From: Cymbidium sinense
Lineage: Eukaryota > Streptophyta > Magnoliopsida > Asparagales > Orchidaceae
Reading direction: 5' to 3'
Length of the DNA: 64,000 nt
NCBI GenBank assembly: GCA_021442155.1
Contig: JAKCPB010000077.1
Location: forward strand, 23,862-87,861
The notes below the pieces were generated by a model that was given only the letters and a program-made list of their open reading frames with translations, was not told the origin of the DNA and ran no database searches. This document shows, in pieces, positions 10,889 through 21,986 of this stretch (position 1 is its first letter; the number at the start of each line of letters is the position of its first letter). Position numbers and translations under genes: made by a program.

Positions 10889-10935
10889 CAACAACAAGAG
10901 GCTTTTATCCCACTGGGCGGGTTGGCTCATTAACA
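10889..10935 (-). mobile_element. 3' tail of an Au-like SINE or RTE LINE
   Basis: Reading on the minus strand, CCCAGTGGGATAAAAGCCTC is followed by TTGTTGTTGTT. This matches the known 3' tail of plant Au SINEs and their RTE partner LINEs (a CCTAGTGGGATTAAGGCTT-like box followed by GTT repeats). Only the tail is preserved, so I cannot tell SINE from a 5'-truncated LINE. Confidence 0.65.
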
Positions 10936-13346
10936 ATATATACAATAAATTTTAAATGAAGCTTAAAAAAACTTTAAAATCATCATCACTTTATCAATGG
11001 ATGATTTATTGTCATATGTAAATGGATTAATTATCATCAATTTATAAGAGAAATTGATAAATAATCATAAAAAATAATCATGTTCAATTACCATAAGTAT
11101 TTTTACATAACAATGTTTATAAGCTAAAGTCACATGTTATAGAAATAATAAATATTATTTTAAATAAATTATTATTTTAAAAATCTTGGAAAATTTTATA
11201 ATAAAAGAATTGAACCTATCATTTACTTAAAGTCAAATACAAATTTAATGGAAATAATCAACTCAATATATGATTAAGTCTCCTGCAATCAAATTTTAAA
11301 CACTCTTAAGTTTATCTCTCTCATTTATGAAATTTTGAAATTCATCATCATTATTATTAATTTTATCCTAGAGAATTTTAAGAGTATCAAACTAACTAAA
11401 TATATATAAATTATCTTAAAACATACTTACAAAATATCAGCAAGTCACATTAGTGTGTGGGGAGGGTTCAAATTGAATAAATCTATAAAAAAATGAGGTA
11501 AAATTTCTTGTATTGATGGATAGAGAGGTTTGTGGGGAGGGTCAATGTGGTTGAAACACATTAAAAGCTAAAAAAAGTAAATATAAAGATTAGAGCATGA
11601 GAGAGAGAGAGTGATTATGATACTAGCAATTTGTAATTAACCCCAACCCTAATCATAAAACTAATTTAGGAGGTGGTGGGTTAATAGGTGGGGGTAGAGT
11701 GGTGCGGATAGGACCTTTGGGATGGGGTGCTTGACAAAAAGTGATGGATAATATGATGTAGTTGGGCAATTTTTTTTTTACAATGGGTATCCACCCAACA
11801 CCCACCCATCTTGTGGGTGAGGATGGTTCCAGGGGCTAGCACATTCATCATCACCCACAGTCCCCCCACTTACTTTCCTCAGGTATAGACCTCCACCCTG
11901 AGAGGATTGAACTTCGTCAGGGATTCCGGTCTCACCAACCCTTAAGAGACTGGGTGAAGTACCAATTGGCATGGGATTTGGGGGATAGCTAGAGTAGGTG
12001 GGGTGATAACCAATAAGATGACAGATGATGTGGAAGAGTAACTGAGTGAGAGAAGAGGAAATCCCAAAAGGGAGTTATCAATCACAACTCGATCGAAGAG
12101 GGAGTCAAAGGAGAATGAAGGATATGAAATTTGGCCAAGCAGAATGTTGTCGATTTATTAGAGACATTTAGTTCTATTTTGATGAGCAGTTGCAAAACTA
12201 TGATAACACTATAGTGTATTATCATGAGTTAACACTCATTATCATCCTATAATAAGTAGAGAAAAATTTGTAAATGATAAAAAATTAACACAACTTCAAT
12301 TTATTAGTTTCTAAAAAGTGCTTTCACTAAGATAAAAAATAATATATACTTTTTAAAAATGCTTTCTTAGCGTTGAAATGTTAACAATCTCTATCAATAA
12401 TAGCGTTGATTTGGCATTAGTTCCATCATGAAAGAAATGCTATTTAATGAATAATCTTTAAAATATTGACTCTCAAGGAATTTTTTTTTCTTCATGAATT
12501 CATGCGTTTGCCAATTATTTCTAAATATTTGTATCAACTCACAAACTATGCTAATGAAATGTTTAATAAATACGCACATATATCCAAATATATTGGTTAA
12601 AGTGAAAAAGCACCGAACCTCAAGAAACATGAGGGCTACAACGTTCATCATGTGCGGTGTGGATGCTCCACTCAAAGAACACACGATATATAACTTTATA
12701 ATCACTTATGAGATTCTGCGTTGGGACAGACCACAAGCATATAAACTTATGATTGTTATGCATTCGAGTAGCTATGATGGTTTATATAATATCTTTCTTC
12801 AAACAAAGTGGAGTATATATTACATTTTCTTACATTTTAGCAGTTGTTTTTTTGTTAATAGACTCTTTGTTGAAAAGAATGAATGAGAAGTGATGCAGGT
12901 GGTATTATTTTGTAAATATATGATTGTCACAGTATAAGCTTCATGAACTTTCACATGCACTATATAAAAAAAAAACATTTTTGACGAGAGAATAGAGGAG
13001 AAGAATGAGCTATCAGGTGACTAATTTCTCTTATTTTATTCTCACTGCATGCAAATTCTAAAACTAGTTAATTTCAGTAAAAAAATTTTCTGATGAAGAA
13101 GGGAAAGAAAGGTTCAATAATTCAGAGGCAAGACTGAAGAATCGTAAAAGAGTTTTTACGGCTGAAAGAATTTTAAAATATTATTTGAAGGTAAAACACA
13201 AAGGTTCAGCTCCCTGAAGGTAAAACATTAATACAGAGAGAAATATATTTAGCAGAAAATGCTTGAAAACATATATCGGAGAGTAGTACCACCAAAAAAT
13301 TAAAGTTAACAAAATAGATATATTAGACTACTATCAGTTAGGGTGG

Positions 13347-13521
13347 TAAGAAAATAAGCAAAATTTTTAAAATAGATGCATTCTTAATCTTAATTAATAA
13401 TTTAGGCATCAAAATTTTTTTTTTATGAAAATAGACCTAAACACGCAAATAAAAAAAATTTATTTTTTTATTATTTTATTTATTAAAAATTTATTTAATT
13501 ATTTAATTATTTAATTATTAA

Positions 13522-13565
<44 letters not shown>

Positions 13566-13795
13566 AATACCTATTTATATAATTAATTAATTATTTATTT
13601 ATTTATTTATATATTCTCTCTCTCTCGCACTCTCTCTCTCTCTCTCAAAAGAAAAAAAATCGGGTCTTTGACTGATTATGCAACGCTTTCCGTCAGACGA
13701 GGGCCTATTTTCATAAAAAAAAATTTTTGATGCCTAAATTATTAATTAAGGTTAAGAATATGACTATTTTAAAAATTTTTCCTAAGAAAATAAGC
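13347..13795. mobile_element. Short inverted-repeat (foldback/MITE-like) element with 13-bp direct flanks
   Basis: Terminal arms of about 80 bp are inverted copies: the left arm (13360-13440) with CTTAATCTTAATTAATAATT and AGGCATCAAAA, the right arm (about 13702-13782) its reverse complement. Direct repeats TAAGAAAATAAGC flank it at 13347-13359 and 13783-13795. The 423-bp body holds AT-rich repeats, a (TA)n tract, a (TC)n tract and a GC-richer island near 13664-13710. The arms are homologous to the ends of the large foldback at 34260-35682, so both belong to one family. No transposase. Mutator-like origin is possible but unproven, because a 13-bp duplication is longer than the usual 9-11. Confidence 0.75.
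13525..13562. repeat. (TA)n tract inside the inverted-repeat element
   Basis: About 18 TA units. Confidence 0.92.
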
Positions 13796-15050
13796 GCAGT
13801 TGATGAACAGTCTGATAATTGTCTGTGTAAGATTCATTTATGTTCATTTATTTAGATTATCGAATGAATTTCAATAGAATTTTAAAAGCTAATCATGCGT
13901 ATGAACTAGCTTGAATATTGACTCCTACGTTAATCTATGTTCATAAATTTAATTATTTATTGTCAATAAACACTTATTGTGAACTTAATAAAATGCTTAT
14001 TTAATGATGCTTTTGTATTAGCATTTTGAAGCTAGGATCATATTCATCTTTGGCTTAAACTCAATAAACAATAATTGAACAAACTTAAACGATATAGAAC
14101 TTTGATTTAATTCTGCTCCATTGCAATACAGTTAAAGCTCCATCCAAGTTTAAGGCTATTCTACTCAAAAGATGACCATAGTAAGCTACCATCCTTAATA
14201 CTTCTCCATTCACCATCCCTCTCTGCTCAAATAAAGTCAGAATCAAGAAATCAACTTATTAGATTCTGCCCAGACGATTTGACTATAAAACACTCTTTAC
14301 AAGGCATATATCGCAAAATTTTCAATTATATTTTAAACCCTTAATCTGTCAGGTGTAATCGATTCGACGCCAAGATTCTTTCACGAAAAATTTTAGTCAT
14401 ATCAATTAGTACTTTATTTTATATAATATCACATTACAATATCAGATTAGGATGTTGTATAGTTTATATTTAATTAATTATAATAATTTAAGATATTAAG
14501 TGGGGGTGACAGGCAATTTTTTTGTGAATATAATGGCTAGTGAATGCTTATGAATCTTCAATTGAATAATTCAAGAAGTGTTTTAGAGTTTATGGTTGCA
14601 TGAGATTTTAAAGACTAATTTTAAAAAATAAAATTTTATTAATGCAAAAGGCTAGAAAACCTTATAGAGTTATCTTAGGATGTATAATTATGATATAGGA
14701 TAGCTGAAAAGGTTTATTGGAGTTTATATTGGTGTTAATTAGCAAGAAATACGACTGAATCTAGTCTTAGTCTGGCTAAGAGCTATTTTTATAATATTAT
14801 AACCTATTCATAATGCACTGCAAATTTGAAAACCTGCAATCCAACAACCCTTTGTGAGTCATTTAAGTGAGTTTTGAGTTCCATGATGTTATTTTTTTAA
14901 TAAAAATTAATGATTGTGAGATTAATCTTAATTTGATTTTTTTGTCATAGAGTTTATTAATTTTTTAAATTATTCTAAATTATGTTAATTATTTCTAGAG
15001 TTTTTTTATTTTTTTTAATTTAAGTGTTGAAACACTTATACATAGATTTT
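13796..15050. other. No gene seen
   Basis: AT-rich sequence without an extended open frame or recognisable repeat. Confidence 0.45.
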
Positions 15051-16548
15051 GGATAAATTTTAAAATGGATCACATTTAATACTTAATTTAGTAAAAGGAG
15101 CAGGATTAACATTAAGGGTGTGTTTAGGGCTTTTTTCTTTGTTTTTAAGAAAGTAAAATAAATCTGTTTGGTTATCAATTTTCGACACTTTTAAAAAAAT
15201 TTTAGTGAAAATTTTTTGAAGCAAATTTAATACTTCAAAATTCGATATTTAATTTTTCAAAAAAAAATATTTGTAATACATATAACAAATTTTTTAAAAA
15301 ATTATTTTTTTCGCATCACTTTTACAACTAATTTTTTAAAAAACTAAAGCTACCCTAAACAGATCTTAAATTCAGAAAAGAGCGTAAACGTGAATAAAGA
15401 AAGCGTTTATAAGAAAACGTTAATACAATACACGTTTTCAAAAAAACGGGAAGGAAATTAGCGTTTTCTGAAAAATATTACTTCCCTTAGCCTTTTTATA
15501 TAAAATGATGCAGCCTATGAATACTTCGTTTTTTATTCTGATAATATTTTATAATGTAATAAATAAAATATAATAAAAATTATTTGAGAATTTTCTTATT
15601 TGAAAATCATTAATTATAAAATTAGTGCGCATTAACTCTTATAAGAGCTAATTCATATGATATTTTTAAAATTACAATATTAATTTGATTTTCATCTTCA
15701 AATAAAAGTCTATATATTTTATGTTTTGTGAATTTTATATTTCAAATATATATATATTAAATTAGATAATTCTTTTGAAAAAAATCTTATCTAATTTTTG
15801 TTAGGATAAGATTAAGAAATTAATATTTATATTTAATATATACTTAGAGATTTAAAATTATATGACATGTGGCTTAGATAAAAAAAAAAATCTAAATTTT
15901 AGCATAAATTTTTATAGTAATTTAATAAGTTTAGAGGCATCAAAATTACTAGATAAATTGGACCAATTTTGTTTATTATTTTGTTAATTATAAAACTTAA
16001 AATATTTTAAATAATATTAAATTTATTTAAATAATAAGTTAAAAGTATTTCGAATCAGTTTCGATTACTATTCAATATTTTCTAATAATGTATATATAAA
16101 TATTAAATTTAAATAGTAAGTTAAAAATATTTTAAATACATATAAAATAAAACAATTATCCAATTTATCTAATAATTTTGCTTACTATAAACTTATTAAA
16201 TCGTTGTAAAACTTTATGCTAGAATTGTAAAACTATATTTATCAAATTAATATAGTGATTCATATAAATTAGCTTTTATAAGTGCTGATTCGGCACTAAT
16301 TTTTATTATATTATAAAATATTACATGAATAAAAAATAAAGTACTTATTTGGGACTGTAGCATTCATATAAAAATGCAGAAATCTCAAGATTTCTCTTCT
16401 TATTTCTCTCTGAAAACGTGCATTGTATTAACGTTTTCTTAAAAAAGCTTTCTCCGCGCTCGCGTTTATTCTGCTTCCTAAATTTAATTTTAATCCTGAT
16501 CCTTTTGCTAAATTAAGTATTAAAAGTGAGCCATTTTAAAATTTGTCC
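15051..16548. mobile_element. Long inverted-repeat element (about 1.5 kb)
   Basis: Left end GGATAAATTTTAAAATGG (15051) matches the reverse complement of the right end (16531-16548, GGACAAATTTTAAAATGG). The match continues inward through AATACTTAATTTAG, AAAAGGA.CAGGATTAA and GAAAACGTTAATACAAT.CAC, and further into AT-rich sequence (15530-15720 against about 16060-16340). The left arm is split by a nested MITE (15113-15369), which explains the apparent gap. There is no transposase frame, so this is a non-autonomous foldback or Mutator-like element. Duplicated flanks were not resolved. Confidence 0.72.
15113..15369. mobile_element. Tourist-like MITE nested in the 15-kb inverted-repeat element
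   Basis: 257 bp including flanking TAA on both sides. Its ends GGGTGTGTTTAGGGC and CTACCCTAAACAGATCT are imperfect inverted repeats sharing TGTTTAGGG. TAA duplication plus a G-rich TGTTT.GGG terminus is the pattern of PIF/Harbinger (Tourist) MITEs. Removing it restores alignment of the two arms of the host element. Confidence 0.7.
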
Positions 16549-16785
16549 TCGAAAATTATATCTTTTGGGTTCAAATTAGGTACTTCTTTAAAGTTATAAA
16601 TAAATCGAGCTAAGTCAAAGTAGAGATTATTTGAGCTTGAGCTTATTTAATAAAAAATCTATTCAAATCTGACTTAAGCTGCTTAGATTGTATTCAACTT
16701 GATGCTTTAAATTCTTTTTTATTTGAGTTTGATTTGAGCTTGATTCAAACTTGATTTATTTAATTTTTGTGCTTGACCCCGCTTA
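16549..16785. other. Spacer with GAGCTTGA-type repeats
   Basis: Contains loosely repeated TTGAGCTTGAGCTTATTTAA and TGATTTGAGCTTGATTCAAA phrases at about 16630-16760, a pattern seen in degenerate plant repeats. No gene. Confidence 0.4.
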
Positions 16786-17470
16786 GATTTTGTTCTTCTA
16801 CTTTCCTGGACTTTTTCTTCCTCTTACGGCCGCACTCTTCCTTCTTCTTCCGTCTTTTGGACTTCCTTGGATCTTCTTTTTTCTTCTTCTTCTTCTTATT
16901 TTCTGGACTCTTGTTTTTCTTGCTGAGGACTCTTTTCCTTCTTTTCTTCAGGACTCTTCCTACTTGATTTCCGCTCCTCTTCTTCTTCACTTCTTCCTCT
17001 TCTTCTTGCTTGGACTCTTCCTCTTTTCCTGACTCTTCTTCTTGTACTTTCCTCTTCTTCTTTACTTGCATCTTCCTCTTCTTTCGCTCTGATTCTTCCT
17101 TTTCTTCCTCGCTTGGGTTCCTCCTCTTCTTCCCTTCCTCTTCCTCTTCTTCCTTGCTTGGCCACCTTGGTGTGAGGAATGAAGGCCCATTTATAGATGG
17201 AGGAGCACTTGTAAATTCAAGGCCCTGCACACCTCCTCGATCTGACGGATGATTCCTCGATCATTTGAAGTATTTTGAGAATTTGATGCCCAAATGAAGT
17301 TTATGAGATCTTAGGCTCATTAGATCTGCACGATTTGACTATAAAACATTCTATTTGCTTTGGGATTTAATTGATGTCCCAAAGATTCCAATGATATTTT
17401 AAGTGCTTGATCTCACTCAAAATCATATCGCTTCGACATCAAGATTCGCTATATTTTGAGAGCCATATCA
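16786..17470 (-). repeat. 3' LTR of element C, truncated
   Basis: Begins (minus) TGATATGGCTCTCAAAATAT at 17470; U3 runs to the TATA motif at 17189-17196, then an expanded purine-rich tract (17165-16790) made of GAAGAAGAGGAAGAG-type units with interspersed CCAAG. The rest of the LTR is absent. The tract produces a long Glu/Lys-rich open frame on the minus strand (17230-16760), which is low-complexity and not a gene. Confidence 0.75.
17189..17196 (-). promoter_or_regulatory. TATA-like motif, element C 3' LTR
   Basis: TATAAATG on the minus strand, at the position of TATAAATAG in the 5' LTR. Confidence 0.45.
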
Positions 17471-17484
17471 TTACCTCTATTTTA
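17471..17484 (-). promoter_or_regulatory. Candidate polypurine tract, element C
   Basis: TAAAATAGAGGTAA on the minus strand abuts the LTR start; element D has AAAAATAGGAGAG in the same place (39772-39784). Expected primer site for plus-strand synthesis; short for a canonical tract. Confidence 0.5.
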
Positions 17485-18049
17485 GATGACATTAGCTTAA
17501 TCATCCAAAAATATATGCAAAATAAATGCTCAAATAACGAATAATAAGCTCGGACCGCAGCTTGTACGGCAGGCGATGAAGGCGTTGCAGGCGGGGTCCA
17601 GATGGCGATGGCGGGCCCATCAGGTCAAATCTCGGGCCGAGGGAATGATGAACGACGGGCGATACGGGTCCGGGTTATGCTTGAACGCGGCAAGGTACCA
17701 TGGGCGATCTCCTCAAGGGCTGCCGGCCGCCTCACGCGCATCAGCCGCCCAGCGGACGATTTGTCGTCAACCGGCAGATCAGCCCGAGCTACGTTCGCAG
17801 CCGCGATGGTTCACCGCCATGGGTTCGGCGATACCCGTGAATGCGTCGAATGGGTTTGAAGACGCCATGCGCTGCGATGACGCCCCAGCACGGCGTCTAT
17901 GCAGCGCCGCGATCCATGAAGTCGCCCGCATAGAATTTGAAGGACTTTGAGCTATTTTGAGGGGTTTCTACCCTTGCCCTGTGGGCTATAAATAATCAGG
18001 GTGAGGGAGACACCTTTCCCTCTCCCTTTCTTCTTGAGTGAGGGTCCTT
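17485..18049 (-). other. 3' internal tail of element C
   Basis: Carries the conserved AT-rich block before the LTR, a GC-rich part (17570-17930) and a stretch with CAAAATAGCTCAAAGTCCTT resembling the CAAAAC runs of A. A TATAAATAA-like phrase lies on the plus strand near 17988, but there is no evidence it is a promoter. Confidence 0.6.
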
Positions 18050-19540
18050 TGGAGGCAATCAAGAAGGCGATCAAGAGGCATCTGTAGGCGAGGGCGATCA
18101 AGGAGGCGATCAAGGCCCACTGCGACATACGTCAGGCCCGGTTCCTACCGGCCTGAACCGTCGAAGATCAAGGCCCACGACATATGTCGTGGTTCGGTTT
18201 ACCTCGTCGGACCGTCCGGAAGTTGGGTCAAGGCCCACGATACCGTGTTCATCGGACGCTCCCGGTTATGAAAGTAAAAAAAAGGCCCACCTGCATACGT
18301 CGTGGTTCCACACCTACCACCGTCCGGGTTAGAGGCGATCAAGGACTGACATACGCGGTTTCCGCCTCTTCTTCTGACCGCTAGGGCGATCAAGGCCCAC
18401 GACATACATCATGGTTCCAGCTTAAACCGTCTGTGCTGGGAGGCGATCGGCGCCCACCTGCATAATGTCGGTTTACCGCCTGCTTCGACCCCGTTAGAGG
18501 CGATCAAGGCTCACGGTACATACGGGTTCGGTTTCTCGCCTCATCCGGCGCGGCCTCGTCGGACCGTCCGGATTAGGATCAAGGCTCCACGTCGGTTCCG
18601 CTTACCGACCATGACCGTCTGGGTTGGGGAGGTAACGGGCCTACGCATATACCGCCGGTTCCGCACCGTCGACCGTCCGGAGGGGAGGCGATCGCGCCCA
18701 CCTGCATATCGTGGTTCCAGCTTACCGAGGACCGGCCCGCTGAGGGCGATCGCCCACCTGCATACGTCCGTGGGCTGCCATCGCCCGCTCGTCCGCCCAG
18801 GAAGGGCGATCAAGGCCCACTCGCATACGTGGATTCCGGCTTTCCGCCTCGTCCGTCGGGCCTCCGGACCGCCCGATTAGGGCGATCAGCGCGGTACATA
18901 CGCCGTTTCCGCCACCCTCGGCTGGAAGTCTGCTGGGAGGCAATCAAGGCCTACATACCGCCGTGGGTTCCGGTTTACCGGCCTCGTGACCGTCTGGTTA
19001 GAGGCGATCGCCCAGCATATACCGCCGTGGTTCCCACCTCGTCGACCGTGTGTTAGGAGGCGATCAAGGCCCACTGCGGTCGGGCCCGGCACGACCGTTA
19101 GAGCGATCAAGGCCCACGGCACATCGTCGTGGTTCCGGTTTGTTCGTCATCGTCCGGTTAGAGGATATCAAGCGCCCATCTCTGACATATCAGTCCCGCT
19201 TCCTACCGTCCGGTTACTAGCCTTCGGACCGTCTATAGATCAAAGCCCAGCACATAGTCGTCGTGGTTCCGGTTACACCTGACTCGTCCGTTGAGGAGGT
19301 AACCGCGCCCACGCATGTCACCGGTTCGTTCACCGTTGGGAAGGGTCAAGGCCCAGAGATACGCCGGACCCGTACTCGGACCGTCCGGGTGAGGCGGTCG
19401 CGCCCACTGCACATACGTGGTCGTTTACCGCCTCTGCCGTCAGTTAGAGGCGATCAGGCCTGCCATACATGCCATGGTTCCGTCCACGCCGGCCCGGTTG
19501 GGAGGGCGATCAAGGCTCACGTTACACGTCGTTCCGGTTC
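18050..19540 (-). repeat. Minisatellite array 2 (about 60-68-bp unit), element C
   Basis: More than 20 GC-rich direct tandem units. Plus-strand landmarks per unit: GAGGCGATCAAGGCCCAC, ACATACGTCGTGGTTCCGG, TTTACCGCCTCGTC, GACCGTCCGGGTTAG. Spacing varies (58-68 bp) because of frequent small deletions. CpG density is very high compared with the surrounding AT-rich DNA. Overlapping open frames on both strands here reflect missing stop codons in GC-rich repeats. Confidence 0.9.
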
Positions 19541-20090
19541 ATCGGCTGGACCGGTTCGGATGGTTGGCGTCGACGGGGTGGTCGGCGTAACCAATACCGC
19601 GAATCGACGCGGTGAATTCTGGCATGGTGGATGGCAATGCCCAATGGCGGTGATAGTGGTCTGCGCAGCGACCGCCAACAATGGTTACGCCAATGGGGTG
19701 GTCAACAAGAATCGGCGGCACGGTATCGACGGCGACCGACACGGTACAGCGATGACCGCGATGGTGGTGACCGCCAAGATTAGATCGGCGCGGTGACCGG
19801 CGATGGTAGCGATGTACGGAACGAGGCGTGGCGAATGGGTGGTCTGCAAGAATTGGCAACGGTAGTCGACGGCGTAAATCGCGCCTGCAGAAGTGGGACG
19901 ACCGGCGACGACGATGGTAGGACCGAAGGTTGCCAGGATGACACGAGATTGCCCGGCGATGACCCGCAAGTAGAATCGGGCGGTGGCGCGAATGAGCGGT
20001 TACGACGGGGGTGGTTGGTCATAAATCCGTAGCGCAAAGGCAATATCGTGGATGGCATTGCGGATACGCGATGCTTCGGCGCTTAACCTG
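19541..20090 (-). other. GC-rich internal module of element C
   Basis: CpG-rich, with repeated CGATGGTGGTGACCG / CAATGGGGTGGTC phrases on the plus strand; counterpart of 7791-8340 in element A. Not coding as far as can be seen: frames disagree between A and C and carry no domain. Confidence 0.62.
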
Positions 20091-20830
20091 ATGCAGATTT
20101 TGACCTATCCAGGTTGTTTGTTAGAGTGTGACTGACGCTGTATGGAAGAGGTTGAATTAATCACGAGGATTTTGACCTATCCGGTTATTTGTGAGTGTGA
20201 CTCGATGACGCTAACTGTATGGAAGAGGTCGAATTGAATCCGCCAAGATTTTGACCTATCCGAGGTTGTTTATTAGAGTGTTACCATGACGCAACCTGCA
20301 TCGGTCCGCCGCGACCTTTGACCTATCCTGTTGTTGTCTTTGCTCGGCGATAACTCGCAAGAGGTTGAAATCCGGCCGAGATTTTGACCCATCCGAGGTT
20401 GTTGTGTTACCCGGCGACGCTTAACTTGTATGGAAGAGGTTTGAATCCGGTGATTTTGACCTATCCGAGGTTGTTTATCGGTGTTACGATGTTAACCTTA
20501 TGGAAGAGGTCGAATTGAATCCAGGATTTTAACCTATCGAGGTTGTTGTCGTGTTACCGCATGACATTAACCCGTATGGAAGTGGTCAATTGAATCCAAG
20601 GATTTTGACCCGAGGGTGCTGTTCAGCGACGTTAACCTCAGATAAGAGGTCGTAGAAGTCCACCAAGGACCTTTTGACCTATCTAGGTTGTTTGTTTGTC
20701 TGCTCGATGACGTTAAACCTCGTGGAAGAGGTCGCAGGAAGTCCACGGACCTTTTGACCCATCCTAGGTTGTTTGTCGAGTCTTTGCTCGACGTTAACCA
20801 TGGAAGAGGTCAAATTAAAACATCCGCTTA
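20091..20830 (-). repeat. Minisatellite array 1 (about 88-bp unit), element C
   Basis: About 9 units, reverse complement of the array in A. Plus-strand landmarks: TTTTGACCTATCC, GAGGTTGTTTGT, TGTATGGAAGAGGT, TTGAATCC. The last two units nearest the leader are the CCACCAAGGACCTTTTGACC type, the others the GATTTTGACC type, so the two unit types are arranged in blocks. Confidence 0.9.
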
Positions 20831-21157
20831 TGGTTGTAGCCAAAGTTGCTTTAACCTTGGCCTTATTTTTCCATGAGTATGATTGAAAATCATAATTTGC
20901 AAAGCTATATCTCTTCTCAATGTTGAAATATCCTCCAACTTTAACTTGTTTCTTGGGATGGTAATCAATTAGATGCTTAACATGGATGATCTTCTGAGAT
21001 TGAGAGTTGCCCCCGCGGCCAGAATCAAGGAACAAAGTTTGATGAATCTTCATTCTTCACTCTTTCAAAGCTTGAAATGATCCACCTCGATGATGATTTT
21101 GATCTTGTTGGGAAACTTGATCACATATACAAGATGAATGGGAATCGCCTTCCCAAG
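20831..21157 (-). other. Leader of element C with the longest conserved leader frame
   Basis: Best preserved leader of the family. From the ATG at 21053 a minus-strand frame of 124 codons runs through the leader and then into array 1. Its first codons (ATGAAGATTCATCAAAC) are conserved in A (6255) and D (37742), but in those copies the frame closes after 17 and about 47 codons with different downstream residues. A GGGGGCAACTCTCAATCTCA block is shared with D. It could be a relic of a gag start or simply conserved leader RNA; no known domain is visible. Confidence 0.55.
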
Positions 21158-21165
21158 GACGCCAA
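21158..21165 (-). promoter_or_regulatory. Candidate primer-binding site, element C
   Basis: TTGGCGTC on the minus strand just inside the 5' LTR, followed by CTTGGGAAGG; element D has the same octamer at the same place. TTGGCG.C at this position resembles primer-binding sites of plant Ty3/gypsy elements. The tRNA was not determined. Confidence 0.5.
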
Positions 21166-21519
21166 CCGTTGCATGCTAGAAAACTAGTACAGAGAGTGAA
21201 AGTTTAGTTTTGTCGATTAGTCCAAAGACACACACGGTAATTAAAGAGCAAAGAGACACCTGCACTTTTAACGTGGAAAATCTAAAAGAGGGGAAAAATC
21301 ACGGGCTAGCCCAAAAAGCTTCCACTATATATCCTGCTTAGTACAAAGTCTTCTGATAACGGATTACGAATTGCATATGAGAGAATAACAGGTAACATAA
21401 ATCAGAGTTATCGATGGTGGAGATGGGTAACTTGGTGGGAATACACAACTAGTGACGACGCTGGGTCGCGGATGGATGCCGGAAGGAGTGCGATCTTGTT
21501 TGTGATTCCTTGAGGATCT

Positions 21520-21960
21520 TCAAGCAGCTCTCTTCCTCCTCACTTGGCTTTTCCCTTCTTCCTCGCCGACTCTTCCTTTTCTTCCTTGGACTCTTCCTCT
21601 TCTTCCTTGTTTTGGACTCTTCCTTTTCTTCCTTGTTTGACTCTTCCTCTTCTTCCTTGTTCTGACTCTTCCTTTCTCTTCCCTTGCTTCTGCTGACTCT
21701 TCCTCTTCTTCCTTGTTTCCTCGCTTCCTTCTTCTTCCTTCTTTGACTCTTCTTCCTTTGATCTTCCTCTTCTTCCTGACTTATTCTTCCTTGTTTGACC
21801 TTCCTCTTCTTCCTTTCTGGACTCTTCCTCTTCTTTACTTGTTTCTTTCTCTCTTCTTCTTTACTTGGCCTCTTCCTCTCTTCCTCGCCTTTCTTCCTTT
21901 TCGGGTTCCTCCTCTTCTTACTTGCTTGGACTCTTCCTCTTCTTCTTGCTTGGCCCTCCT
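21520..21960 (-). repeat. Expanded GAA/GAG-rich minisatellite in the C 5' LTR
   Basis: Purine on the minus strand, pyrimidine on the plus strand, with irregular units of about 25-35 bp around GAAGAGGAAGAGTC, CCAAG and CAAACAAGG spacers. Encodes only Lys/Glu/Arg low-complexity frames. Confidence 0.85.
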
Positions 21961-21977
21961 CAGGGAGGAATGAAGGC

Positions 21978-21986
21978 CTATTTATA
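21978..21986 (-). promoter_or_regulatory. TATA box of element C 5' LTR
   Basis: TATAAATAG on the minus strand, upstream of the purine-rich tract, identical to the element B motif. Confidence 0.6.

Larger units (their letters stand above)
9794..13346. other. AT-rich intergenic region, no convincing gene
   Basis: Contains (TA)n tracts and a SINE/LINE tail listed separately. A less AT-rich island at 10190-10385 and another at 11440-12160 have no recognisable protein. Within the latter, 11818-11990 resembles repeat-derived sequence but I cannot name it. A 130-codon plus-strand frame at 12494-12886 has no known motif. Confidence 0.45.

Noticed and set aside
12394..12886. 103- and 130-codon overlapping frames on opposite strands
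   Set aside because: No recognisable motif, no splice context, AT-rich background; insufficient to call a gene.
16760..17230. 156-codon minus-strand Lys/Glu-rich frame, and the 193-codon frame at 21449-22030
   Set aside because: Both are translations of purine-rich minisatellites inside the LTRs of element C. Low complexity, open in several frames and on both strands, no domain.
17576..20058. Many overlapping frames of 60-177 codons on both strands
   Set aside because: They fall in GC-rich tandem arrays and modules where stop codons are rare. Frames are not shared between elements A and C and contain no known domain.
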